This document shows positions 57,751 through 64,000 of a stretch of DNA of 64,000 nucleotides, one piece after another; the first letter of the stretch is position 1, and each line of letters begins with the position of its first letter. The DNA is from AC-32 sp963765785. Lineage in GTDB: Bacteria > Actinomycetota > Thermoleophilia > Gaiellales > Gaiellaceae. The notes under the pieces are model-generated. The model was not told the DNA's origin. It saw only the letters and a list, made by a program, of their open reading frames with translations, and made no database searches. The position numbers and the translations under genes are program-made. Where the stretch lies: the NCBI GenBank assembly GCA_963765785.1, contig CAVXXW010000019.1, positions 1 to 64,000 on the forward strand. Reading direction: 5' to 3'.

Positions 57751-59013
57751 CTACGCGCCGAAGGCGCGTTCGAGGATCTCGAGGCCGCGCTCGAGCTCCT
57801 CATCCGTCGCCGTGAGCGGCGGCAGCAGGCGGATCACGTTGCCGTAGAGGCCGCACGAGAGGATCAGCAGCCCCTGCTCGCGGGCGCCGACGGTGATCTC
57901 CTTGGCGCGGTCGGGCGAGCGCTCCGCCAGCTCGAGCGCGAGCATCGAGCCGAGGCCGCGCACCTCGCCGATCTCGTCGCTGCGGGCCGCGAGCGCCTCG
58001 AGGCGGGAGCGCATCAGCGTCGCCACCGCCTCCGCCCGCTCGCGGACGCCGGGCTCGGCGAGCTGGTCGAGCACGGCGCAGGCCGCGGCGCACGAGACGG
58101 GATTGCCGCCGAAGGTGCCGCCGAGGCCGCCGGGCGCCGGCGCGTCCATCAGCTCGGCCCTGCCGGTCACGGCCGCGAGCGGAAGCCCGCCGCCGAGCGT
58201 CTTGCCCGAGACGATCAGGTCGGGCTCCACGCCGAGGCGCTCGATCGCCCAGACGGTGCCCGTGCGGCCGCAGCCGGACTGGATCTCGTCGGCGACGTAG
58301 ACGATCCCGTGCCGCTCGCAGAGGTCCTTCAGCGTCTGGACGAACTCGGCCGGCATCGGGATGAAGCCGCCCTCACCCTGCACCGTCTCGAGCACCATGC
58401 ACGCGACCGCATCCGCGGCAACGTCTTGCTTCAGCAGCAGCTCGAGGCCGTGCAGCGCGTCCTCGACGGACACGCCGCGGTACGGGTAGGGCGCCGGGGC
58501 GCGGTAGACCTCCGGCGCGAGCGGCCCGAAGCCTTGCTTGTAGACGAGCTTCGAGGTCATCGCCATCGTCAGGTTCGTGCGGCCGTGGAAGGCGCGGTCG
58601 AAGACGATCACGCCGGGCCGGCCGGTCGCAGCGCGCGCGATCTTGACGGCGTTCTCCACGGCCTCGGCGCCGGAGTTGACGAGCAGCGTCTTCGTCGCCG
58701 AGCCGCCCGGCCAAAGGTCCGCCAGCCGCCGCGCGACCTCGACGTACGGCTCGTACATGCCGACCATGAAGCACTGGTGCAGGTAGTGGTCGACCTGCTC
58801 GTGCACGGCGCGCACGACGGCCTCGGGGTTGTGGCCGAGGTTCTGGCAGGCGATCCCGCCGGCGAAGTCGAGCAGCTCGTTGCCGTCGGCGTCCCAGACG
58901 CTGGCGCCCTCGGCGCGGGTGACGACGAGGTCGGTGGTCGCGACGCCGCGCGGGACGAGCCGCTCGCGCTCCTCGCGGACCTCTGCGGTCCCGTGCAGCT
59001 GCTCGGTCGCCAT
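57751..59013 (-). CDS. gabT: class III aminotransferase, GabT-like
   Basis: A 420-residue PLP aminotransferase of the 4-aminobutyrate group. The N-terminal DFAGGIACQNLGHNP, VNSGAEAVENAVKIAR (phosphate-binding), YVADEIQSGCGRTG (PLP-ring Asp) and SGKTLGGGLPLAAV (Schiff-base Lys) are all present. It probably transfers the amino group of GABA or a related omega-amine to 2-oxoglutarate. TAGGCT lies 6 bases before the ATG on the minus strand. It is alone and diverges from the peroxiredoxin gene. Confidence 0.92.
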   Translation of the reverse strand: MATEQLHGTAEVREERERLVPRGVATTDLVVTRAEGASVWDADGNELLDFAGGIACQNLGHNPEAVVRAVHEQVDHYLHQCFMVGMYEPYVEVARRLADLWPGGSATKTLLVNSGAEAVENAVKIARAATGRPGVIVFDRAFHGRTNLTMAMTSKLVYKQGFGPLAPEVYRAPAPYPYRGVSVEDALHGLELLLKQDVAADAVACMVLETVQGEGGFIPMPAEFVQTLKDLCERHGIVYVADEIQSGCGRTGTVWAIERLGVEPDLIVSGKTLGGGLPLAAVTGRAELMDAPAPGGLGGTFGGNPVSCAAACAVLDQLAEPGVRERAEAVATLMRSRLEALAARSDEIGEVRGLGSMLALELAERSPDRAKEITVGAREQGLLILSCGLYGNVIRLLPPLTATDEELERGLEILERAFGA

Positions 59014-59019
59014 GCGCGA

Positions 59020-59025
59020 AGCCTA
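59020..59025 (-). promoter_or_regulatory. -10 box TAGGCT, leaderless start at 59013
   Basis: On the minus strand TAGGCT lies 6 bases before the ATG of the GabT-like gene, with no Shine-Dalgarno sequence. Confidence 0.5.
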
Positions 59026-59115
59026 CTCCTGGGCGGGAGCAGCGGGCATGCCGCCGCCGCTCCGAGCCACTGCTGAGTGATTACGCTCTCGGCGACCCCG
59101 TTTCCAGGAGGAGTT

Positions 59116-59781
59116 ATGGCACTGCTGCAGCTCGGCGACACCGCACCCGACTTTCACGCGGAGACCACTGAAGGCCCGATCAGCTTCCACGACTGGGTCG
59201 GCGACTCGTGGGCGATCCTCTTTTCGCATCCGAAGGACTTCACGCCCGTCTGCACGACGGAGCTCGGCTACATGGCGAAGATCAAGCCCGAGTTCGACAA
59301 GCGCGGCGTCAAGGTGATCGGGCTCTCCGTCGACCCGATGGAGAACCACGAGGGCTGGGTGAAGGACATCGAGGAGACGCAGGGCATGGCGCCCAACTAC
59401 CCGATCATCGCCGACCACGACTTCAACGTCGCGCAGAGCTACGGAATGCTCTCGACCGAGGTCTCGGGCGACCCGGGCTCGCGCACGCCTGCGGACAACC
59501 AGACCGTCCGCAACGTCTTCGTCGTCGGGCCGGACAAGAAGATCAAGCTGATCCTCGTCTACCCGATGACGACGGGCCGGAACTTCGACGAGGTGCTGCG
59601 CGTGATCGACTCGCTGCAGCTGACGGCGAACCACAAGGTGGCGACACCTGCACAGTGGCAGCAGGGCGACGACGTGATCATCGCCGGCTCGGTCTCGGAC
59701 GACGAGGCCCGCGAGCTCTTCGGCGAATGGGACGCGCCCAAGCCGTACATCCGGGTCGTCCCGCAGCCGGACGGAAACTAG
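59116..59781 (+). CDS. 1-Cys peroxiredoxin (Prx6 type)
   Basis: A 221-residue peroxiredoxin. The peroxidatic Cys is C46 in HPKDFTPVCTTEL, the PxxxTxxC site. No other cysteine occurs, which makes it a 1-Cys enzyme that needs an outside thiol. The C-terminal domain (ATPAQWQQGDDVIIAGSVSDDEA) is typical of the Prx6 group. AGGAGGAG lies just before the ATG at 59116. It removes peroxides in the cytoplasm. A strong hairpin follows and separates it from the convergent exporter gene. Confidence 0.95.
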   Translation: MALLQLGDTAPDFHAETTEGPISFHDWVGDSWAILFSHPKDFTPVCTTELGYMAKIKPEFDKRGVKVIGLSVDPMENHEGWVKDIEETQGMAPNYPIIADHDFNVAQSYGMLSTEVSGDPGSRTPADNQTVRNVFVVGPDKKIKLILVYPMTTGRNFDEVLRVIDSLQLTANHKVATPAQWQQGDDVIIAGSVSDDEARELFGEWDAPKPYIRVVPQPDGN

Positions 59782-59788
59782 AGGCGGA

Positions 59789-59818
59789 GAGGCGGGGGAC
59801 CCGGAGGTCCCCCGCCTC
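59789..59818. terminator. bidirectional terminator
   Basis: A perfect 13-bp stem (GAGGCGGGGGACC / GGTCCCCCGCCTC) with a 4-base loop lies between two convergent genes. It is the strongest hairpin seen in the window and should end both transcripts. Confidence 0.8.
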
Positions 59819-59823
59819 GACCT

Positions 59824-61278
59824 TCAGGCCGCGACGTCGAGCGCCGGCTCGGCGGCGGGCTCGGTCGCCGGCACCGGCTGCTCGAGGTGCCGGCTCCGGA
59901 TCATGGTCAGCGACGCGAGGACACCGAGCGCCGCGATGATCGCGCCGGCCACGAAGGCGGCCGAGAACCCGTTGACGAGCGCGCTCGGGAGAGGCGTTCC
60001 GGAAGCGAGAGCGCTGTCGGTGTGGGAGCCCGCGATCGTCGAGAGCGCGGCGATGCCCAGCGCGCCGCCGATCTGCTGCGAGGTGTTGATCAGGCCGGAG
60101 GCGAGGCCGGCCTCCGCGGGCTGAACGCCTGCCAGCGCCGCGATCGAGATCGGCACGAAGGCGAAACCGATCCCGAGGCCGACGACCAGGAAGCCCGGAA
60201 GCAGGTCGCCGAGGTAGCTGCCGCCGACCGAGACCTGGGTGAAGTAGACGAGGCCGACCGTCAGCGCGGCCATCCCCGTGACCAGCACCGGCTTCACCCC
60301 GATCCTCGTCACGAGCTGCGCCGCGACCGCCGACCAGACGATCGCCGTGCCGGCGACCGCCAGGTACGCGACACCGGTCTGCATCGCCGAGTACCCGAGC
60401 ACCTCCTGCATGTACAGCGTCAGCATCAGGAACATGGCGAACAGCGCCGTCCCGAGGATGAACCCGGCGACGTTCGCGCCCGCGACTGTGCTGATGCGGA
60501 AGATGCCCAGGCGCATGAGCGGCTCGGGGTGGCGGATCTCCCACGCGACGAAGCCGGCCAGAAGGACGACCGAGGCCGCGAAGAACGCGAGCGTCGGCGT
60601 CGCGAGCCAGCCGTCGGTGCCAGCCTTGGTGATCGCGTAGACCATCGAGGAGAGCCCCGAGGTCACGAGCAGCGCGCCCGGGAGATCGAAGCTGCTCACA
60701 CGCGCGTCGCGGCTCTCCGTCAGCAGGAACGGCGCGATTACGAATGCCGCCGCGCCGACGGGGACGTTGACGAAGAAGATCCACGACCAGCTGAGCGTCT
60801 CGGTCAGGACGCCGCCCAGCAGGACACCCGCTGCGGCGCCGAAGCCGCCGACTGCTCCCCAGACGCCGAGCGCGATGTTGCGCTCGCGTCCTTCGCGGAA
60901 GGTCGTGGAGAGGATCGACAACGCCGCGGGCGAGATGATCGCCGCGCCGAGCCCCTGCAACAGCCGCGCGCCGATCAGCGAGGCCTCGGACCACGCCAGC
61001 CCCGCCAGCAGCGACGCGACGGTGAAGACCGCGAGGCCGACGAGGAAGACACGCCGCCGCCCGAGCAGGTCGGCGGCGCGGCCGCCGAGCAACAGGAAGC
61101 CGCCGAAGACGAGGGCGTAGGCGCTGATCACCCACTGGAGGTTGTCCTGCGAGAACCCGAGGTCGACCTTGATCGAGGGCAGCGCGACATTCACGATCGC
61201 GATGTCCAGGACGACCATGAACTGCACGACGCTGAGGAGGGCCAGCGCCAGCCACTTGCGTCGTTCCGTTGCCACCAT
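59824..61278 (-). CDS. MFS exporter, DHA2/EmrB family, 14 helices
   Basis: A 484-residue drug:proton antiporter. Motif D1/A segments are LDIAIVNVALPSI in helix 1 and GGRAADLLGRRRVF between helices 2 and 3; motif C, GVWGAVGGFGAAAGVLLGG, lies in helix 5. Fourteen helices are expected. I chose the ATG at 61278 because AAAGGAAC lies upstream; an upstream start in the same frame adds 14 residues with a weaker fit. It is divergent from an HxlR regulator that probably represses it. Confidence 0.93.
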   Translation of the reverse strand: MVATERRKWLALALLSVVQFMVVLDIAIVNVALPSIKVDLGFSQDNLQWVISAYALVFGGFLLLGGRAADLLGRRRVFLVGLAVFTVASLLAGLAWSEASLIGARLLQGLGAAIISPAALSILSTTFREGRERNIALGVWGAVGGFGAAAGVLLGGVLTETLSWSWIFFVNVPVGAAAFVIAPFLLTESRDARVSSFDLPGALLVTSGLSSMVYAITKAGTDGWLATPTLAFFAASVVLLAGFVAWEIRHPEPLMRLGIFRISTVAGANVAGFILGTALFAMFLMLTLYMQEVLGYSAMQTGVAYLAVAGTAIVWSAVAAQLVTRIGVKPVLVTGMAALTVGLVYFTQVSVGGSYLGDLLPGFLVVGLGIGFAFVPISIAALAGVQPAEAGLASGLINTSQQIGGALGIAALSTIAGSHTDSALASGTPLPSALVNGFSAAFVAGAIIAALGVLASLTMIRSRHLEQPVPATEPAAEPALDVAA

Positions 61279-61311
61279 CTCGCCGTTCCTTTCACTTGTT
61301 GGCTCTGGAGA

Positions 61312-61350
61312 AGCTTGCAAGCTAGCAGTAACGACTTTTAAAAAGCAAGT
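61312..61350. promoter_or_regulatory. palindromes in the MFS/HxlR gap
   Basis: The gap contains a perfect 12-bp palindrome AGCTTGCAAGCT (61312-61323) and CTTTTAAAAAG (61335-61345) within ACTT...AAGT (61334-61350). On the minus strand TTGCTT and CTAGCT can serve as -35 and -10 of the exporter with a 17-base spacer, spanning these sites. They are good candidates for HxlR operators. Confidence 0.5.
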
Positions 61351-61379
61351 ATTCCCTTTCGACCAGCAAGCGGAAGCGC

Positions 61380-61385
61380 TACACT
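61380..61385 (+). promoter_or_regulatory. -10 box TACACT, leaderless start of the HxlR gene
   Basis: TACACT lies 6 bases before the ATG at 61392, with no Shine-Dalgarno sequence. Confidence 0.5.
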
Positions 61386-61391
61386 GTGGGC

Positions 61392-62012
61392 ATGGCCAAG
61401 CACTACGAGCAGTACTGCCCGGTCGCCCACGCGCTCGAGCGGGTCGGCGAGCGCTGGTCGCTGCTGATCGTCCGCGAGCTGCTGAAGGGCCCGAAGCGCT
61501 ACACCGACCTTGCCGACGCGCTGCCGCGCATCGGCACGAACGTCCTGGCGGCGCGGCTGAAGGACCTCGAGGCCGCGGGGATCCTCACGAAGCGGCGCCT
61601 GCCCCCGCCTACGCCGGCACAGGTCTACGAGCTGACCGCGTACGGCGTGGCGCTGAAGCCGGTCGTGCGCGAGCTGGCGCGGTGGGGCCTGCAGTCTCTG
61701 CCTGCCCCGGGAGAGGACGACGAGCTCGTGCCGGGCTGGCTCCCGGATGCGCTCGACACGTTCTTTGCGCCCGTGGCTTCGGAGGGCTCGTTCGAGTTCC
61801 GGGTCGGCGGCGAGGTCGGGTCGCTCGTCGACGGCCAGGCCGCCTCCGGTCCCGCGGCGGATCCCGACGTCGTCCTCGAGGCTGCGCCCGCAGACTTCTA
61901 CTTCCTCTTCACGGAGCGGCGCTGGGACGGAGTCGAGGTCGAGGGCGACCGCGAGCTCCTGGAGCGGCTGTTCGACGCCGCCGCGCCGATCGACGCTACG
62001 GTGGCCGCCTAG
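61392..62012 (+). CDS. HxlR-family regulator with extra C-terminal domain
   Basis: A 206-residue transcription factor. YEQYCPVAHALERVGERWSLLIV and LADALPRIGTNVLAARLKDLEAAGIL are the winged helix of HxlR (residues about 5-95); the Cys at residue 8 is a known redox site in the family. Residues 115-206 form a second domain resembling SCP2 sterol carrier-like folds (EFRVGGEVGSLVDGQ, then DVVLEAAPADFYFLF), which may bind a lipid or drug. It probably represses the divergent exporter. Confidence 0.9.
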   Translation: MAKHYEQYCPVAHALERVGERWSLLIVRELLKGPKRYTDLADALPRIGTNVLAARLKDLEAAGILTKRRLPPPTPAQVYELTAYGVALKPVVRELARWGLQSLPAPGEDDELVPGWLPDALDTFFAPVASEGSFEFRVGGEVGSLVDGQAASGPAADPDVVLEAAPADFYFLFTERRWDGVEVEGDRELLERLFDAAAPIDATVAA

Positions 62013-62076
62013 CGGCCGATGAGTTGCCACGGCGCCGGCCGTCCTACCTCCCAGTGACGAAGCGAAGGAGGTCGAG

Positions 62077-62652
62077 GTGGCACGCGTAGTGGCAACGGAG
62101 TTCGTGACGCTGGACGGCGTCTTCGAGGACCCGGGCGGGTCGGAGAGCCTCGAGCGCGGAGGCTGGGCCTTCCAGTTCGAGCGCGGCGAGGACGGCGACA
62201 AGTTCAAGCTCGACGAGACGATGGGCTCGGACGCGCTCTTGCTCGGACGCCGCACGTTCGAAGAGTTCGCGAAGCACTGGCCCTCGCGCGACGGCGAGTT
62301 CGCCGACAAGTTCAACGGGCTGCCCAAGTACGTCGTCTCCTCGACGCTCGACGACCCGGAGTCGGTCTGGAGCAACTCGCGCGTCGTGACGCTCGACGAC
62401 GTCCGCGCCCTTCGCGAAGGCGACGGCGGCGACATCGTCGTCCACGGCAGCGGCCGGCTCGTCAGGGCACTGCTCGAGAACGGCCTCGTCGACGAGCTTC
62501 GGCTGATGGTCTACCCGGTCGTCCTCGGCAGCGGGAAGCAGCTGTTCGGCGAAATGTCCGGGTCGAAGCCGCTCCGGCTCGTCGAGGCGCGGCCGGTCGG
62601 GCCGGACGGCGTCGTCATCCTCACCTACCAGCCGGCCGGTGACGACGCCTAG
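62077..62652 (+). CDS. RibD C-terminal/dihydrofolate reductase-like protein
   Basis: A 191-residue dihydrofolate reductase-fold protein of the RibD_C group (YyaP/YwjB type). TEFVTLDGVFEDPGG starts the fold, LLLGRRTFEEFAKHWPS and DIVVHGSGRLVRALLENGLVDEL are typical NADPH-binding parts, and a VVLGSGKQLF segment follows. Substrate is not known. GAAGGAGG lies just before the GTG start. It overlaps the AraC-type gene by 14 bases. Confidence 0.92.
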   Translation: MARVVATEFVTLDGVFEDPGGSESLERGGWAFQFERGEDGDKFKLDETMGSDALLLGRRTFEEFAKHWPSRDGEFADKFNGLPKYVVSSTLDDPESVWSNSRVVTLDDVRALREGDGGDIVVHGSGRLVRALLENGLVDELRLMVYPVVLGSGKQLFGEMSGSKPLRLVEARPVGPDGVVILTYQPAGDDA

Positions 62653-63067
62653 CCGCCGCCACCTGCTCCGCGCCAAGGACCTCGTGGACGCGCGCTACCG
62701 TGAGCCGCTCGACGTAGCTGCGCTGGCGCGGGCCGCGCACCTCTCGGAGGCGCACTTCAGCCGGGAGTTCCGGCGCACGTTCGGCGAGACCCCGCACCGC
62801 TACCTCCTGACGCGGCGGCTCGAGCGCGCGGCCGCGCTGCTGCGGCAGACCGACCGCAGCATCCCGGAGATCTGCTTCGCCGTCGGCTTGCGCAGCGTCG
62901 GCTCGTTCACGACGAGCTTCGGCAAGGCGTTCGGCCGCTCGCCCGCGGCCTACCGCGCCGCGCATCCACCGGCCGCGGAGCGCGCACCGATCCCGACGTG
63001 CCTGATCCAGGCGTGGGGCCGGCCTGGATCCAGCAGGTTTCGAGAAGACGAGCAGCGGGTCGCGTGA
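62639..63067 (+). CDS. AraC-type regulator, DNA-binding domain only
   Basis: A 142-residue AraC/XylS protein that consists of just the two helix-turn-helix motifs: LDVAALARAAHLSEAHFSREF and IPEICFAVGLRSVGSFTTSFGKAFG. There is no ligand domain, but a 35-residue tail follows. It starts at a GTG inside the end of the RibD-like gene and is followed by a VOC protein, so it may respond to a ligand through that partner, which is inferred from order. Confidence 0.93.
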   Translation: MTTPSRRHLLRAKDLVDARYREPLDVAALARAAHLSEAHFSREFRRTFGETPHRYLLTRRLERAAALLRQTDRSIPEICFAVGLRSVGSFTTSFGKAFGRSPAAYRAAHPPAAERAPIPTCLIQAWGRPGSSRFREDEQRVA

Positions 63068-63107
63068 CTAGCCTCGCGCGGATCAACGACTCGATTGGAG
63101 GACGACG

Positions 63108-63521
63108 ATGCTGAACCAGCTCGCGAACGTACAGGTCTGGGTCAACGATCAGGACGAGGCGCTCGCCTTCTACACCGACAAGCTGGGCTTCGAGGTGCGC
63201 GAGGACGTGACCGTGCCCGAGCTCGGGAACTTCCGCTGGCTCTCCGTCGGCGTGCCCGGCCAGGACGTCGCGATCGTGCTGATGGCCGTGCCCGGCGCGC
63301 CCGTCTTCGACGACGAGACGCGGCAGCAGATCCTCGACCTGCTCGCGAAGGGTGCCTCCGGCGGCCTCTTCTTCACCACCGAGGACTGCCGTGCCAGCTA
63401 CGAGGAGCTCGCCGGCCGCGGCGTCGAGTTCACTCAGGAGCCGACCGAGCAGCCGTACGGCGTCGACGCCGGCTTCCGCGATCCCTCCGGCAACCAGTTC
63501 AGGATGGTGCAGCGGAGCTGA
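63108..63521 (+). CDS. VOC-fold (glyoxalase-like) protein
   Basis: A 137-residue protein of the vicinal oxygen chelate group. It has two beta-alpha-beta-beta-beta modules: NVQVWVNDQDEALAFYTDKLGFEV and FFTTEDCRASYEELAGRGVEF, ending FRDPSGNQFRMVQ. Metal ligands of glyoxalase I are not all present. GGAGG before the ATG is good. AraC-VOC pairs are common in actinobacteria, where the VOC protein is often an enzyme for a toxin or drug. Confidence 0.92.
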   Translation: MLNQLANVQVWVNDQDEALAFYTDKLGFEVREDVTVPELGNFRWLSVGVPGQDVAIVLMAVPGAPVFDDETRQQILDLLAKGASGGLFFTTEDCRASYEELAGRGVEFTQEPTEQPYGVDAGFRDPSGNQFRMVQRS

Positions 63522-63566
63522 GGCCGGTACCAACTCGGAACACGGAATGTTGAGAGGACAGCTACG

Positions 63567-64000
63567 TTGAACACGCCTATGGGCACCCCCGAGTCATCTC
63601 CTCGGCTCGCGCGCCTGGCACACGTGATCGTGCGCCGCCGCAAGCTCGTAATCGGCGCCTGGATCGTGCTGACGCTGTTCGGCGCATACTCCGCCGGGCA
63701 GGTCTCGAAGCGCTGGTTCCAGAGCTTCTCGATCCCCGGCTACTCGGCGTACGAGACGAACCAGAAGACGCTGAAGATCTTCGGGCAGGGCGAGCAGGCG
63801 CCGCAGGTCGCGGTCTTCCGCACCTCCGGCGACGTGACCAAGGAGACCGGCATCGCGAAGGCCGTCGCGGCCGCGGCGGCGGTCAACCCGGGCTCGCGCA
63901 CCTCGTCGTACTTCTCGACTCACAGCCGCGATTACGTCTCGAAGGACGGCCGGACGACGTTCGCCGTGATCTACCCGCCCGGCACGCCGACCTTCAGCTC
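63567..64000 (+). CDS. MMPL family transporter, N-terminal part
   Basis: The start of an RND/MMPL-type membrane transporter cut by the window end. The first helix (IVRRRKLVIGAWIVLTLFGAY) follows a basic start, and the external part begins FQSFSIPGYSAYETNQKTL, matching the porter domain of MmpL/YdfJ relatives. The family exports lipids or small molecules. A TTG at 63567 has GAGAGGA 8 bases upstream; the ATG at 63579 is an alternative start. The end lies outside the window. Confidence 0.85.
   Translation, partial: MNTPMGTPESSPRLARLAHVIVRRRKLVIGAWIVLTLFGAYSAGQVSKRWFQSFSIPGYSAYETNQKTLKIFGQGEQAPQVAVFRTSGDVTKETGIAKAVAAAAAVNPGSRTSSYFSTHSRDYVSKDGRTTFAVIYPPGTPTFS

Noticed and set aside
1..64000. tRNA, rRNA, insertion sequences or prophage genes
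   Set aside because: I found no cloverleaf-like segment in the gaps, no transposase or integrase motif, and no shift in base composition that would mark an island.

Overview
The window is 64 kb of very GC-rich, gene-dense chromosome with short intergenic gaps, no recognisable mobile element, no CRISPR array and no rRNA or tRNA gene. The gene content points to a high-GC Gram-positive actinobacterium: an RskA-like anti-sigma pair, ThyX, AcnA-type aconitase, a monoderm Tad pilus cluster without secretin, and a hopanoid operon. A deep-branching class such as Thermoleophilia fits best, but that placement is inference from gene content.

Layout. 1-1926: end of a PepSY-type protein, a metallo-beta-lactamase-fold protein and a methyltransferase. 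2012-8051 (minus): a PIG-V-like glycosyltransferase, a sugar epimerase, a YihY-type membrane protein and aconitase. 8128-17420 (minus): a Tad/Flp pilus operon in the order flp, tadE-like, tadG-like, cpaB, cpaE, cpaF, a VWA-TadB fusion, tadC and a long coiled-coil protein. 17803-19643 (plus): an M15-like wall peptidase and a DUF192 protein. 19687-28005 (plus): a response regulator, then the hopanoid operon hpnCD (fused), hpnE, shc, hpnH, hpnG, ispH and a degenerate YjbQ protein, joined mostly by 4-base stop/start overlaps. 28051-31080: three membrane proteins and a CopC-CopD fusion, probably copper handling. 31054-39382: peptidoglycan-binding transglycosylase, epimerase, S8 protease with DVSW repeats, class V aminotransferase, PIG-L deacetylase, DUF72, ThyX and an ECF sigma/anti-sigma pair. 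39392-49799: short-chain dehydrogenase, two superoxide dismutase paralogues, PlsY, FolE2, a degenerate histidine kinase, an FMN oxidase, hydrolases, a MutM-like glycosylase and an asparaginase. 49937-51034: primary sigma factor. 51395-64000: GT-C and sulfatase-fold membrane proteins, a 55-residue zinc ribbon, GAF protein, FAD oxidase, GabT-like aminotransferase, 1-Cys peroxiredoxin, an MFS exporter with its divergent HxlR regulator, small stress-type enzymes, and the start of an MMPL transporter that runs off the window.

Regulation. Genes inside operons usually have a Shine-Dalgarno sequence or an overlapping stop/start. Many first genes instead have a TANNNT-like -10 box only 6-9 bases before an ATG or GTG and no Shine-Dalgarno sequence, which suggests widespread leaderless transcripts. 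Several divergent pairs are separated by only about 20 bases. Notable oddities are the fused HpnC-HpnD and VWA-TadB proteins, a histidine-free YjbQ relative in the hopanoid operon, a 16-codon remnant of a sugar nucleotidyltransferase in front of the PIG-L gene, a REP-like element found directly after two stop codons, and a coiled-coil protein whose N-terminus is spread over three frames.
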